Below, piece by piece: positions 19,522 to 29,392 of a stretch of DNA of 64,000 bases (the stretch's first letter is position 1; every line of letters starts with the position of its first letter). Position numbers and translations under genes: made by a program. The notes below the pieces were generated by a model. The model saw only the letters and a program-made list of their open reading frames with translations, did no database searches and had not been told where the DNA came from. The DNA comes from Gordonia hydrophobica NBRC 16057 (GTDB taxonomy: Bacteria > Actinomycetota > Actinomycetes > Mycobacteriales > Mycobacteriaceae), in contig NZ_BCWU01000003.1 of assembly GCF_001592365.1 (NCBI RefSeq), positions 1 to 64,000 of the forward strand, in the 5' to 3' direction.

Positions 19522-21071
19522 GGGCGATCGTCCGCCTCGGAGCCGGACCCATCACCGGTCAACGCAAGGAACACCTCATCCAGCGATGGACGGCGTAACG
19601 CGATGTCGGCGAGCGGGATCTTGGCTGCCTCAGTTCGACGAATCACCTCGGCGAGGGTTGTCGGGCCGTCTGGAGCAGGGACCGACACGGTGAGGGCATC
19701 CGGCTCGGAGTTCTCGGCGTCGCCGATCATGTCTCGAAGTCGCGCACGCAAACGGGGGAGGTATGCAGGATGGGAAGGAGTGATCTCGCAGTAGGCGGCG
19801 CCAGTCTCCGCTTTGAGTTCGTTCGAGGTGCCTTCGGCGATGACGCGTCCCTTGTCGATCACGACGATGTTGTCTGACAGGACGTCGGCTTCCTCGAGGT
19901 ACTGGGTCGTCAGCAGAATCGTGACACCGGAGTCACGAAGCTGCTCCACCACCGTCCACACGTCCTGGCGGCTACGCGGGTCCAGACCGGTCGTCGGCTC
20001 GTCCAGGAACACGACCTCGGGCTTGGTGACCAGACCGCAGGCGATGTCAATGCGTCGGCGCATACCACCCGAGTACTGGCCCACACGGCGGCCCGCCGCC
20101 TCCGTGAGGCCGAACTCCGCGAGGAGTTCATCGGCGCGAACTCCTGCAGACTTCTTCGTCATCCCCAACAGCCGTCCGAAGAGAATGAGGTTCTCCCGCC
20201 CAGTCAGCGCCTCGTCCAATGCAGCGAACTGACCGGTCAGCATGATCGCACGGCGAACCCCGGGAGCGTCATCAGCTACATCGCAACCCGCCACTGTCGC
20301 TGAACCTCCGTCCGGCTTGAGCAGGGTACAGAGCATATTGACGGTCGTGGTCTTACCTGCGCCGTTCGGACCGAGGAGCGCAACGATCTTGCCCTTCGGG
20401 ACGGAGAAGCTCACGTCGTGAACGGCGACGAACTCACCGAACCGCTTGTGCAGCTTGGATGCTTCGATCGCGATCTCAACCGGCGCGTCGTCAGCGAGGT
20501 GGTCCGCGACGATCGTCGGGAAGGCCACGGTGCTCGCATCGGCGAGTTCGCGCTCAGCAGCAGTCCGGATCGGCTCCGGTTCTGCGGGGCCCGACGACAT
20601 CACGTCCCACATCGCGTGGCGGGGAACCGACCGCTCGGCGGGTTGTGACGAACGAACGTCAATCGTCGGCTGCGGCGTCGCCACGGAACTACTCAGGCGG
20701 CTGAACGGCAGCCAAGGCATCTCGTCCGCAACCCGGCGAGGACGGACAGGCTCCCTGGTCGGCTTCGCCGCATGTCGTCGCTCGGAACTGATCGCGGGCT
20801 GCGGAGCCACCTCAGGCTTACTCACATCCGACGTCGGGGCTTGCGCTCCCCCACGTGCCGCCGGAGCGCCAACCGGAGAGACCGGGCGGACAGTCTCTGC
20901 GGCCGGGTCGCCGGCCTGGCCATCGGTACCGAGTTCGTGGCGCCACGCCCGCAGTTCCTTGAGAATGGGATCGTCTTCTGGCGTCCAAGGCATGGTGTCC
21001 TGGAGTGGGTCCGGAACGTACGAGGCACGGTCCCGGCCACTCGTCTGGTGACCGTCAGTACCGTCTTCCAT
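19518..21071 (-). CDS. ABC transporter ATPase (DrrA-like) with about 200-residue N-terminal extension
   Basis: 517-residue protein. The C-terminal 310 or so residues are a standard DrrA-type ATPase: Walker A GPNGAGKTTT, signature YSGGMRRRIDIA, Walker B VVFLDEPTTGLD, a downstream His-loop region (LLTTQYLEEAD) and a DrrA-type C-terminal domain ending near SLDEVFLALTG. The first 200 residues are low-complexity and rich in Pro, Ala, Arg and Ser, with two tryptophan-containing islands (MPWTPEDDPILKELRAW and EMPWLPFSRL). Family members are usually about 330 residues, so the extension is unusual. The start at 21071 is preceded by a GGAAGGG ribosome-binding site; upstream in-frame codons lack one. 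It is the first gene of the export/synthetase operon and probably powers export of the peptide. Confidence 0.9.
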   Translation of the reverse strand: MEDGTDGHQTSGRDRASYVPDPLQDTMPWTPEDDPILKELRAWRHELGTDGQAGDPAAETVRPVSPVGAPAARGGAQAPTSDVSKPEVAPQPAISSERRHAAKPTREPVRPRRVADEMPWLPFSRLSSSVATPQPTIDVRSSQPAERSVPRHAMWDVMSSGPAEPEPIRTAAERELADASTVAFPTIVADHLADDAPVEIAIEASKLHKRFGEFVAVHDVSFSVPKGKIVALLGPNGAGKTTTVNMLCTLLKPDGGSATVAGCDVADDAPGVRRAIMLTGQFAALDEALTGRENLILFGRLLGMTKKSAGVRADELLAEFGLTEAAGRRVGQYSGGMRRRIDIACGLVTKPEVVFLDEPTTGLDPRSRQDVWTVVEQLRDSGVTILLTTQYLEEADVLSDNIVVIDKGRVIAEGTSNELKAETGAAYCEITPSHPAYLPRLRARLRDMIGDAENSEPDALTVSVPAPDGPTTLAEVIRRTEAAKIPLADIALRRPSLDEVFLALTGDGSGSEADDRP

Positions 21072-21300
21072 ACATCCCTTCCTCACGGTTAACCGCCCCC
21101 GAGTGGTTAACTCTATCGAATCTATCGTCGCTATCAGCGGCTGCGTTAGCCCGCGCCGTGCGGGCGATCCCACCCGTCACGCGGTCACGATGTCCACTAG
21201 CGAACATCCTTCACCGTTCGAGATGCACGAATATTCGAAACGCGGTCACAGCCTCGTCACAACCTGACAGCTGCAGCGTCACCGACAAACGCCGTCCGAC
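21072..21300 (-). promoter_or_regulatory. upstream region of the ABC/NRPS operon with paired GGTTAAC motifs
   Basis: A 229-base gap carrying the likely promoter of the export/peptide operon. Two GGTTAAC motifs lie at 21087-21093 (inside the perfect palindrome CGGTTAACCG) and 21105-21111, spaced 18 bases start to start, immediately upstream of the ATPase ribosome-binding site. This spacing would suit two sites on adjacent helix turns. AT-richer sequence just beyond (about 21112-21135) could hold a -10 element. No iron box of the IdeR type is evident. The regulator is unknown. Confidence 0.4.
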
Positions 21301-21738
21301 TCACGCCCCGACCAGCGCACCGAACTGCGCCACCGACGTCTTCACGTCGTCCGACAGCGACTTCACCACTGCTTTGCCGACCGGGCCGGCCATCGGCAGG
21401 CCACCGAGTTCCAACTGGAACGAGACCTCGGATCCGCTCCCCGCAGGCCTCACAGCCAACACGATTCGCACCTTGACGCCCTTCTCCTTCCCGGAGAAAC
21501 GAAACTCACTCGGGGGCGTGTAGGCGTCCACAGTCCAGTCAAAGGGCGCCGTAGCACCCTTCACTTCGAGAACGGACGACACCGACACTCCCTCCCGCAG
21601 CGATTCCCGCGACGGTGTCGCGCCGCGCCAACTGTCGTGGAACACCAGCCACTCGCCGAACCGCGAGAGGTCGGTGAGCGTCTCGAACACCGCTTCCGGG
21701 GGGAGCGCTACGACGACAGAGGAAACGGTCTTGGCCAT
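21301..21738 (-). CDS. SRPBCC (START-like) protein resembling the Rv0910 toxin family
   Basis: 145-residue single-domain protein with the SRPBCC pattern: an N-terminal strand (SSVVVALPPEAVFETLTDLSRFGEWLVFHDSW), central strands around EVKGATAPFDWTVDAYTPPSEFRFSG, and a C-terminal helix (AVVKSLSDDVKTSVAQFGALVG). From memory it aligns along its length with M. tuberculosis Rv0910, described as the toxin of the Rv0909-Rv0910 pair. No small antitoxin gene is visible on either side, so a toxin role is doubtful here; hydrophobic-ligand binding is the generic family role. The ATG at 21738 is the best start (MAKTVSS), although a TTG lies three codons upstream and neither has a strong ribosome-binding site. 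Confidence 0.75.
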   Translation of the reverse strand: MAKTVSSVVVALPPEAVFETLTDLSRFGEWLVFHDSWRGATPSRESLREGVSVSSVLEVKGATAPFDWTVDAYTPPSEFRFSGKEKGVKVRIVLAVRPAGSGSEVSFQLELGGLPMAGPVGKAVVKSLSDDVKTSVAQFGALVGA

Positions 21739-21959
21739 GATTGACAATGATACGGGCTGGGGTCATATCACTGCCGCATCCCCCGAACGGCCTAAATGAG
21801 ACGACTTGACCACGCGTCGCTCAGTCGCGGCAGTACGTTGCACTCACCCGCTCCTCCGGGCACCACTGTCGAAGAAGTGGGAGCCGCCGCGGCCCCGTCC
21901 ACGACGACGCATCGCCAGAGTCGACCGACTGGCCGACACCGCCCTCCGGAGGAACAGAC

Positions 21960-23534
21960 ATGTCCGGCTCACACCGCAAGTCACGTCACAACAGCCCCGC
22001 CCGACGAGCCGTCAGCATCGGCAGGCGCAGCGTCGCCCTCGCCTCAACGCTCGTCCTCGGCGGAGCACTGGCTTCGCCCGTCGTACCGACCAGCTCAGCG
22101 CAGTCCACAACACCGGCCAACAACTTGGCCGAGCTCGCTCAGCACTTCCATGCACCCGCACCAACTCACCACATCGGCCTTCCGTCACCGACGACGACCG
22201 ATGTCACGCTCGAGCAGCTCGCTGCCGCAGCCGCGAACCCCAGCGCAAGTCCTGGCCTGCGCCAGCTGGCCGCCCGCGTCGACCGAGTTCTGCGCAAGCA
22301 GACCGGTCAATCACTCGTCGACACGGCAGGACAACCGCGAAGCACCACCGCACCGACGCCGACCTCGCTACCGAGATCGTTCACCGCTCAACCAGCACTG
22401 TCATTCGTCACCGCACCCAACACGGGCCCCGTCTCCCCTCCGTCACCACTCACCTCTCCATCTCACCAACCATTGCAATCCACCGTCGTCAGCGTCACCG
22501 ACGCCGACGGCTTCACCCTCAATCTGCTGATCATCACCATCCAGTACGCCCCCGGAACCAGCCCCGGCACCGGAGGCCTGCGCGTCTCACTCCTCGGCAT
22601 CCTCCTCGTCGGCGACGGCGCCGACGGTACTGCCGCATCGCCCAACGGGCAGAACGCCGGCCTTCTCTGGGGCAACGGCGGGAATGGCTACGACGGGACG
22701 GACGGGGTCGCAGGCATCGACGGCGCACCCGCCTCCTCCGGCGATGGCTACAACGGTGGGGACGGTACCAACGGCACCAACGGTGGCAGTGGAGGCAACG
22801 GCGGTTGGCTCTTCGGAACCGGCGGCAACGGCGGCGCCGGCGGAAATGGCGGCGATGGAGGCACAGGAAGTACCGGCGGAGTCAGCTCCAGCGCCAACGG
22901 AGGAAACGGAGGTACCGGCGGGGAAGCAGGCTCAGGAGGATCGGCCGGTCGGGGCGGTCTCTTCGGAACCGGCGGTCTGGCAGGTCAGTCAGGCATCGCC
23001 GGTGATGGAGGCCGCGGAGGAAACGGAGGCACCGGAAGTGCGTCCGCAAACGGCGGTAGGGGCGGCGATGGCTACGTCGGCGGCGACGGCGGCGACGGCG
23101 GTCGGTCCGAGAACCACGCCGATGGCGGCCAGGGCGGAAGTGGGACCGTTCTCGGCGGCGACGGCGGCGACGGCGGGATCGGAAACGCCGCGGGCGGTGG
23201 GAACGGCGGACAGGCCTCTGCTCCGGGCGGCCAGGGTGGCAGCGGCGGTCGAGGCGGGGACGGCCCGATCTTCGGCTCTCCCGGCGGCGCGGGCGGCGCC
23301 GGCGGCGACGCACAGTTGGGTACTGGCGGTGCTGGTGGCGATGGCGGCAACGGTGGCACCGGCGGGTTCAACGGCGGCAACGGCGGCAACGGTGGAAAAG
23401 GCGGCGACGGCGGCGACGGCGTGGTCGGCGGCGCCGGCGGATCCGGCGGCAACGGCGGCGCTAGCACTCGTCCCGGCGAAGCCGGAGGCGCCGACGGTGC
23501 ACCCGGCAAGAACGGCACCAGCACAGCCCCCTGA
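21960..23534 (+). CDS. secreted PGRS-like glycine-rich repeat protein without a PE domain
   Basis: 524 residues. Residues 1-47 form a signal peptide: basic n-region with a GRRSVALAS twin-arginine-like motif, hydrophobic core ALASTLVLGGALA and probable cleavage near SSAQS. Residues 48-205 are a non-repetitive Ala/Thr/Pro-rich segment. From about 214 the sequence reads LLVGDGADGTAASPNG, then GLLWGNGGNG and some 300 residues of GGxGGNGG repeats with interspersed WLFGTGGNGG and GLFGTGG blocks, ending APGKNGTSTAP. This is the composition and signature of the mycobacterial PGRS domain, including the GDGADG lead-in and the W/L-F/Y-G-x-GG blocks. No PE domain precedes it. GGAGGA lies just ahead of the ATG. 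Function is unknown; cell-surface location is inferred. Confidence 0.85.
   Translation: MSGSHRKSRHNSPARRAVSIGRRSVALASTLVLGGALASPVVPTSSAQSTTPANNLAELAQHFHAPAPTHHIGLPSPTTTDVTLEQLAAAAANPSASPGLRQLAARVDRVLRKQTGQSLVDTAGQPRSTTAPTPTSLPRSFTAQPALSFVTAPNTGPVSPPSPLTSPSHQPLQSTVVSVTDADGFTLNLLIITIQYAPGTSPGTGGLRVSLLGILLVGDGADGTAASPNGQNAGLLWGNGGNGYDGTDGVAGIDGAPASSGDGYNGGDGTNGTNGGSGGNGGWLFGTGGNGGAGGNGGDGGTGSTGGVSSSANGGNGGTGGEAGSGGSAGRGGLFGTGGLAGQSGIAGDGGRGGNGGTGSASANGGRGGDGYVGGDGGDGGRSENHADGGQGGSGTVLGGDGGDGGIGNAAGGGNGGQASAPGGQGGSGGRGGDGPIFGSPGGAGGAGGDAQLGTGGAGGDGGNGGTGGFNGGNGGNGGKGGDGGDGVVGGAGGSGGNGGASTRPGEAGGADGAPGKNGTSTAP
22600..23510 (+). repeat. PGRS-type coding repeats (GGN-GGC/GGA triplet array)
   Basis: This coding stretch is built from imperfect GGC/GGA/GGN triplets alternating with AAC/GAC codons, giving runs of Gly-Gly-Asn and Gly-Gly-Asp. 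Period is mostly 9 bases with longer units of about 60-90 bases marked by TTCGGAACCGGCGG blocks (encoding FGTGG). It is unlike the codon texture of flanking genes and is a likely site for slippage or recombination. Confidence 0.8.
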
Positions 23535-23560
23535 CGACACATCACACACCCCACCAAAAA

Positions 23561-23600
23561 CGAACCGCCCGTCCCGAGTCTCCTCGGGACGGGCGGTTCG
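23561..23600 (-). terminator. bidirectional terminator, S10 operon / PGRS gene
   Basis: Perfect 18-bp stem (23561-23578 with 23583-23600) and a TCTC loop between the convergent PGRS-like gene and rpsQ. On the minus strand the stem is followed by TTTTT, so it is a textbook intrinsic terminator for the ribosomal operon; in the plus direction the U-tract is absent but the stem may still act. Confidence 0.85.
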
Positions 23601-23638
23601 CCAGTCTAGATACGTCGCTCTGAAGCGCCGATCAGGCC

Positions 23639-23917
23639 CTACTTGGCCTTCTCGAGCACCTCGACCAGACGCCAGCGCTTGGTCGCCGACAGCGGTCGGG
23701 TCTCCATGATGCGGACGCGGTCGCCGACGCCGGCCACCTGCTCCTCATCGTGCGCCTTGACCTTGCTGGTCGTGCGGATGATCTTGCCGTACAGCGGGTG
23801 CTGCGTACGATCTTCCAGCTCGACCGTGATGGTCTTGGTCATCTTGTCGCTGACGACGTAGCCGATCCGCTCTTTGCGGCTGGCGCGTACTTCAGTCACC
23901 TTCTGGTCCTCACTCAT
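23639..23917 (-). CDS. rpsQ: 30S ribosomal protein S17
   Basis: 92 residues, full length, with the S17 OB-fold signature ([34 protein letters not shown]...KVKAHDEE). Binds 16S rRNA early in small-subunit assembly. Last gene of the S10 operon in this window; its ATG overlaps the rpmC stop (ATGA), and the operon terminator follows 39 bases after the stop. Confidence 0.97.
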   Translation of the reverse strand: MSEDQKVTEVRASRKERIGYVVSDKMTKTITVELEDRTQHPLYGKIIRTTSKVKAHDEEQVAGVGDRVRIMETRPLSATKRWRLVEVLEKAK

Positions 23918-24147
23918 GCGTCTTCACCCTCCGGTCCGGACGCCAGGCCCAGCTCACGCTCGCGCATCACGGTGTACACGCGGGCGATCTCCCGGCGGAC
24001 GGTGCGCAGCCGGCGGTTGTTGTCGAGCTGGCCGGTAGCCATCTGGAAACGAAGGTTGAACAGCTCTTCCTTCGACTCCTTCAAGCGAGCGACCAGATCG
24101 GCGTCGCTGAGCTCACGGAGCTCAGAAGCAGCAACTCCGAGTGCCAT
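23914..24147 (-). CDS. rpmC: 50S ribosomal protein L29
   Basis: 77 residues, two-helix L29 fold ([35 protein letters not shown]). Sits at the peptide exit tunnel next to L23. Its ATG overlaps the rplP stop and its stop overlaps the rpsQ start, both as ATGA, giving tight coupling. The acidic C-terminal tail (GPEGEDA) is typical of actinobacterial L29. Confidence 0.97.
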   Translation of the reverse strand: MALGVAASELRELSDADLVARLKESKEELFNLRFQMATGQLDNNRRLRTVRREIARVYTVMRERELGLASGPEGEDA

Positions 24148-24563
24148 CAGAACTGCTCCTCTCGGGTCACGATACGGGTCTTCATGGGGAGCTTGTGCTG
24201 TGCGCGACGCAGTGCCTCGCGAGCAGTCTCCTCACTGGGGTAGCTCATCTCGAACAGCACGCGGCCCGGCTTCACCGGGGCCACCCACCACTCGGGCGAA
24301 CCCTTACCGGAACCCATGCGGGTCTCGGCGGGCTTCTTCGTGATCGGGCGGTCCGGGAAGATGTTGATCCAGACCTTGCCACCACGCTTGATGTGGCGGT
24401 TGATCGCGATACGAGCCGACTCGATCTGTCGGTTGGTGATGTAAGCACCTTCCAGAGCCTGGATGCCGTAGTCACCGAAGGTGACCTTGGTTCCGCCCTT
24501 GGCCCGGCCCTTGAGGCTGGGGTGGTGCTGCTTGCGGTGCTTGACCCTGCGAGGGATCAACAT
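24147..24563 (-). CDS. rplP: 50S ribosomal protein L16
   Basis: 138 residues beginning [15 protein letters not shown] and containing the conserved [16 protein letters not shown] and [25 protein letters not shown] segments. L16 sits near the peptidyl-transferase centre and tRNA acceptor stem. The reading frame stays open upstream into rpsC, but the canonical MLIPRR start at 24563, just after the rpsC stop region, fixes the N-terminus. Confidence 0.97.
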   Translation of the reverse strand: MLIPRRVKHRKQHHPSLKGRAKGGTKVTFGDYGIQALEGAYITNRQIESARIAINRHIKRGGKVWINIFPDRPITKKPAETRMGSGKGSPEWWVAPVKPGRVLFEMSYPSEETAREALRRAQHKLPMKTRIVTREEQF

Positions 24564-24567
24564 GGCC

Positions 24568-25781
<1,214 letters not shown>

Positions 25782-25783
25782 GG

Positions 25784-26065
25784 TTACCGGCGCTTCGCTT
25801 TCCGGTCATCCTTGATGTGACCCTTGAAGGTGCGGGTGGGGGCGAACTCGCCCAGCTTGTGACCCACCATCGACTCGGACACGAACACGGGCACGTGCTT
25901 GCGACCGTCGTGGACCGCAAAGGTGTGACCGATGAAGTCGGGGATGATGGTCGAGCGGCGCGACCAGGTCTTGATGACCTGCTTGGTGCCCTTCTCGTTC
26001 TGCACATCCACCTTCTTCAGGAGGTGGTCGTCGACGAACGGGCCCTTCTTCAGGCTGCGTGGCAT
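25784..26065 (-). CDS. rpsS: 30S ribosomal protein S19
   Basis: 93 residues, [26 protein letters not shown] start and the [35 protein letters not shown] core. Head protein of the small subunit next to S13. Strong AGGAGG-type ribosome-binding site in the 16-base gap after rplB. Confidence 0.97.
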   Translation of the reverse strand: MPRSLKKGPFVDDHLLKKVDVQNEKGTKQVIKTWSRRSTIIPDFIGHTFAVHDGRKHVPVFVSESMVGHKLGEFAPTRTFKGHIKDDRKAKRR

Positions 26066-26081
26066 TTTTTACCTCCTCCTA

Positions 26082-26918
26082 TTATCGCTTGTTCTTGCCG
26101 GTACGACGGCGGCGGACGATCAGCTTGTCGCTGGCCTTGTTCTTGCGGGTACGGCCCTCGACCTGACCCCACGGGCTGACCGGGTGACGGCCACCAGAGC
26201 TCTTGCCCTCGCCACCACCGTGCGGGTGGTCGACCGGGTTCATGACGACACCGCGGACGGTAGGACGCTTGCCCTTCCAGCGCATGCGGCCGGCCTTGCC
26301 CCAGTTGATGTTGCTCTGCTCGGCGTTGCCGACCTCGCCGACGGTGGCGCGGCAGCGCACGTCGACGCGACGGATCTCGCCGGAAGGCATACGCAGCGTG
26401 GCGTACGGGCCTTCCTTGCCCAGCAGCTGGATCGACGCGCCGGCGCTACGAGCCATCTTCGCGCCGCCGCCCGGACGCAGCTCCACGTTGTGGACCTGGG
26501 TACCGGTCGGGATGTTGCGCAGCGGCAGGTTGTTGCCCGGCTTGATGTCGGCGTTCGGACCCGATTCGACGACGTCGCCCTGCTTCAGGTTCTTCGGCGC
26601 CAGGATGTAGCGCTTCTCACCGTCCACGTAGTGCAGCAGCGCGATGCGCGCGGTGCGGTTGGGGTCGTACTCGATGTGCGCGACCTTGGCGTTGATGCCG
26701 TCCTTGTCGTTACGACGGAAGTCGATCAGACGGTAGGCACGCTTGTGGCCGCCACCCTTGTGACGGGTGGTGATGCGACCGTGCGCATTGCGGCCACCGG
26801 TGTTGTGCAGCGGACGCACCAGCGACTTCTCGGGGTGCGAACGGGTGACCTCGGAGAAGTCGGCGCCGCTCGAACCGCGACGACCCGGGGTCGTCGGCTT
26901 GTACTTACGAATTGCCAT
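26082..26918 (-). CDS. rplB: 50S ribosomal protein L2
   Basis: 278 residues, full length. Conserved L2 segments: [34 protein letters not shown] near the N-terminus and the peptidyl-transferase-proximal [27 protein letters not shown] including the catalytically important histidine. Written here in fragments. It is separated from rplW by 32 bases and from rpsS by 16. Confidence 0.98.
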   Translation of the reverse strand: MAIRKYKPTTPGRRGSSGADFSEVTRSHPEKSLVRPLHNTGGRNAHGRITTRHKGGGHKRAYRLIDFRRNDKDGINAKVAHIEYDPNRTARIALLHYVDGEKRYILAPKNLKQGDVVESGPNADIKPGNNLPLRNIPTGTQVHNVELRPGGGAKMARSAGASIQLLGKEGPYATLRMPSGEIRRVDVRCRATVGEVGNAEQSNINWGKAGRMRWKGKRPTVRGVVMNPVDHPHGGGEGKSSGGRHPVSPWGQVEGRTRKNKASDKLIVRRRRTGKNKR

Positions 26919-26950
26919 GAGTCTTAGTCCCTACTCTTCTTCGCGGGCGG

Positions 26951-27256
26951 TCAGGAGACCGCGCCCCCGAAGATCTCGATGGGCTTGCTGTCAGCGGACA
27001 GCGTCACGATGGCGCGCTTGGTGTCCTTACGCTTGCCGTAGCCGTAACGGGTGCGCTTGCGCTTGCCCTGACGATTGGCGGTGTTGACGCTGGAGACCTT
27101 CACATCGAAGATCGCCTCGACGGCGATCTTGATCTGAGTCTTGTTCGAATCCGGGTGCACCAGGAAGGTGTACACGTTGTCTTCGATCAGCCCGTAAGCC
27201 TTCTCCGAGATCACCGGCGCCAGGATGATGTCACGCGGGTCTGCCTGCGTAGCCAT
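26951..27256 (-). CDS. rplW: 50S ribosomal protein L23
   Basis: 101 residues with the L23 pattern ([44 protein letters not shown]). Exit-tunnel protein that docks trigger factor and SRP; the loop [28 protein letters not shown] is the typical actinobacterial form. Lies 2 bases after rplD. Confidence 0.97.
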   Translation of the reverse strand: MATQADPRDIILAPVISEKAYGLIEDNVYTFLVHPDSNKTQIKIAVEAIFDVKVSSVNTANRQGKRKRTRYGYGKRKDTKRAIVTLSADSKPIEIFGGAVS

Positions 27257-27258
27257 TC

Positions 27259-27918
27259 CTAGGCCTCCTTCTTCTGGTTCTGCTCGATGAAGGCGTTCAG
27301 GGTCTCAACGCTGAACACGACCTCATCCGAGTCGAGGACGTCGTAGGTGTTGAGCTGATCCGGCGCGATCGGCAGGACGTTGCCCAGGTTCGCGACGCTC
27401 TTCCATGCGGTCTGATCCTCACGGGAGAGGACGACCAGGAACTTGCGACGCTCGCTCAGCAGCTCCAGGAACTGGCGGGCTGCCTTGGTCGACGGGGTCT
27501 GGCCTGCGACCAGCTCGGTGACCACGTGGATGCGCTCGTTGCGAGCACGGTCCGACAGTGCGCCACGGAGAGCAGCAGCCTTGACCTTCTTGTTGACCTT
27601 TTGCGTGTAGTCGCGCGGCTGCGGACCGAAGACGGTGCCACCACCGGCGAACTGCGGTGCGCGGGTCGAACCCTGACGTGCGCGGCCGGTGCCCTTCTGG
27701 CGGTACGGCTTGGCGCCGCCGCCGGAGACCTGACCACGGGTCTTGGTCGCGTGCGTGCCCTGACGGCCGGCGGCCTGCTGGGCGATGACGACCTGGTGCA
27801 TGACCGAGATGTTCGCGGTTGCGTCGAACAGCTCGGCAGGCAGGTCGACGGTGCCGTCGGTGCTGCCGTCAGCCTTGCGGACGTCGAGCGTCAGCTTGGT
27901 TGCGGTTTCGGTGCTCAC
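27259..27918 (-). CDS. rplD: 50S ribosomal protein L4
   Basis: 219 residues with the extended loop that lines the exit tunnel ([47 protein letters not shown]). In E. coli L4 also represses its own operon by binding the S10 leader; whether this happens in actinobacteria is not established, but the long leader upstream of rpsJ here makes it worth asking. GTG start in a GTGA overlap with the rplC stop. Confidence 0.97.
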   Translation of the reverse strand: MSTETATKLTLDVRKADGSTDGTVDLPAELFDATANISVMHQVVIAQQAAGRQGTHATKTRGQVSGGGAKPYRQKGTGRARQGSTRAPQFAGGGTVFGPQPRDYTQKVNKKVKAAALRGALSDRARNERIHVVTELVAGQTPSTKAARQFLELLSERRKFLVVLSREDQTAWKSVANLGNVLPIAPDQLNTYDVLDSDEVVFSVETLNAFIEQNQKKEA

Positions 27919-28571
27919 TTGTTGCCACCCTTCACTGCGTCGCGGACCACCACGATGCCGCCCTTGCGGCCGGGGATCGCGCCCTTGATCAACAGCAGAC
28001 CGGCTTCGGCGTCCACCTTGTGGACGGTCAGGTTCTGCGTGGTCACCTTGTCGGAGCCCATGCGGCCTGCCATGCGGGTGCCCTTGAAGACGCGACCCGG
28101 CGTGGCGCAGCCACCGATGGAACCCGGCGAACGGTGCACGCGGTGAGCACCGTGGCTGGCGCTCAGACCCTTGAAGCCGTGACGCTTCATGACACCGGCG
28201 TAGCCCTTGCCCTTGGAGGTTCCGGTCACGTCGACCTTCACACCATCGGTGAAGATGTCGGCGCCGAGCTCCTGGCCGACCTCGAACGCCGAGATGTCGT
28301 CGATGCGAATCTCGGTGAGGTGGCGGCGCGGGGTCACTCCGGCCTTCGCGAACTGACCGGAGACCGGCTTGTTCACCTTGCGCGGGTCGATGGCGCCGTA
28401 CGCGAGCTGGATGGCGGTGTAGCCGTCACGGTCTGCGGTGCGCAGCTGCGTGATGACGTTGGAGCCGGTCGCGATGACGGTCACCGGGACGACCCGGTTC
28501 TTCTCGTCGAAAACCTGGGTCATGCCGAGCTTGGTGCCCAGGATTCCCTTGGTTGCATTCTGATTGCTCAT
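27915..28571 (-). CDS. rplC: 50S ribosomal protein L3
   Basis: 218 residues. N-terminus [25 protein letters not shown] and core [34 protein letters not shown] are diagnostic; the [23 protein letters not shown] loop approaches the peptidyl-transferase centre. Fifteen bases follow rpsJ. Confidence 0.98.
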   Translation of the reverse strand: MSNQNATKGILGTKLGMTQVFDEKNRVVPVTVIATGSNVITQLRTADRDGYTAIQLAYGAIDPRKVNKPVSGQFAKAGVTPRRHLTEIRIDDISAFEVGQELGADIFTDGVKVDVTGTSKGKGYAGVMKRHGFKGLSASHGAHRVHRSPGSIGGCATPGRVFKGTRMAGRMGSDKVTTQNLTVHKVDAEAGLLLIKGAIPGRKGGIVVVRDAVKGGNK

Positions 28572-28586
28572 TTAGTCAATCCCCCG

Positions 28587-28892
28587 TCACTGAATGTTGA
28601 CGTCGACACTGGCCGGGAGGTCGATGCGCATGAGCGCGTCGACCGTCTTCGGCGTCGGGTCGAGGATGTCGATGAGTCGCTTGTGCGTGCGCATCTCGAA
28701 GTGTTCGCGGCTGTCCTTGTACTTATGCGGCGAACGGATAACGCAGTACACATTCTTTTCGGTGGGCAACGGCACCGGGCCGACCACACGTGCACCCGTG
28801 CGGGTCACGGTCTCCACGATCTTGCGCGCAGAAGCGTCGATCGCCTCGTGGTCGTAGGCCTTGAGCCTGATGCGGATCTTCTGTCCCGCCAC
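28587..28892 (-). CDS. rpsJ: 30S ribosomal protein S10
   Basis: 101 residues, first gene of the operon. Carries [24 protein letters not shown], the GPVPLPTEK loop and [18 protein letters not shown], the S10/NusE signature; the protein also forms the antitermination complex with NusB. Start is GTG at 28892 with a GGAAGAGG ribosome-binding site 8-10 bases upstream. Confidence 0.98.
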   Translation of the reverse strand: MAGQKIRIRLKAYDHEAIDASARKIVETVTRTGARVVGPVPLPTEKNVYCVIRSPHKYKDSREHFEMRTHKRLIDILDPTPKTVDALMRIDLPASVDVNIQ

Positions 28893-29260
28893 GCTGTGTC
28901 CTCTTCCGTCTGTTCATCTCTCGACAGCACAACACCGCGTGACTCCACACCTGCGGTAATGACTCGCAGGCGGCAACTGATGCCACATGACCACGCCATG
29001 ACATTTGGCGGATCGACGCTGTTCTACTGTCGTTGTACGGTGCCGAACTCTCGTCCGGCTGTCGGTTTGCACCGACTCGCCTCCGGCACCCGCGGTCGGG
29101 CGTGTCGGACCGGATCCCCGGATGAAATCTCATCCGGAGCCTCACCGAGGTGAGGTTCCGCGTTACACGCCCAGCTCCGCGCTTTTGCGGCCTGAGGAAG
29201 TTGGTCTACCCCTCGCGGGGCAACCTGAATAGTATGCAGCACGACGCGGCCTGGATCAAA
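28893..29260 (-). promoter_or_regulatory. S10 operon promoter and long 5' leader
   Basis: No gene is supported in this stretch of nearly 430 bases. Reading leftward, a candidate promoter is TTGATC (29254-29259) and TACTAT (29229-29234) with a 19-base spacer. The inferred leader of about 330 nt contains two adjacent hairpins: CCGGATGA/TCATCCGG at 29118-29137 (loop AATC on the plus strand) and CCTCACC/GGTGAGG at 29140-29155. They could be regulatory structures for ribosomal protein expression. Promoter placement is inference from sequence only. Confidence 0.45.
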
Positions 29261-29320
29261 TCCCGGGACGTCGTGACCTTGGTCTCCCCGCGTCGGCCCG
29301 CTTCACTCTGTCCACCGCAC

Positions 29321-29388
29321 GTCACCCCTTCAGTCACTCCCCACCGCCTCAGCTGAGGATGTGACGAGCGATCAAGAGTGTGACGAGG
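29321..29388. repeat. imperfect palindrome downstream of the AbiEi/nuclease-like gene (left copy)
   Basis: Begins GTCACCCCTTCA and ends TCAAGAGTGTGAC plus GAGG; the outer arms pair imperfectly (about 10 of 13). A perfect CCTCAGCTGAGG palindrome lies at 29347-29358. The segment CTCAGCTGAGGATGTGACG (continuing AG) matches the copy on the other side of the gene in 19 of 21 positions. It ends 4 bases before the stop codon of the gene it flanks. Confidence 0.6.
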
Positions 29389-29392
29389 CCCG

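Noticed and set aside
21087-21111. GGTTAAC pair considered as an IdeR iron box
   Set aside because: The 19-base TTAGGTTAGSCTAACCTAA pattern is not met; only a short GTTAAC core is shared.
21201-21220. CGAAC...GTTCG considered as a LexA SOS box
   Set aside because: The half sites are 10 bases apart instead of 4.
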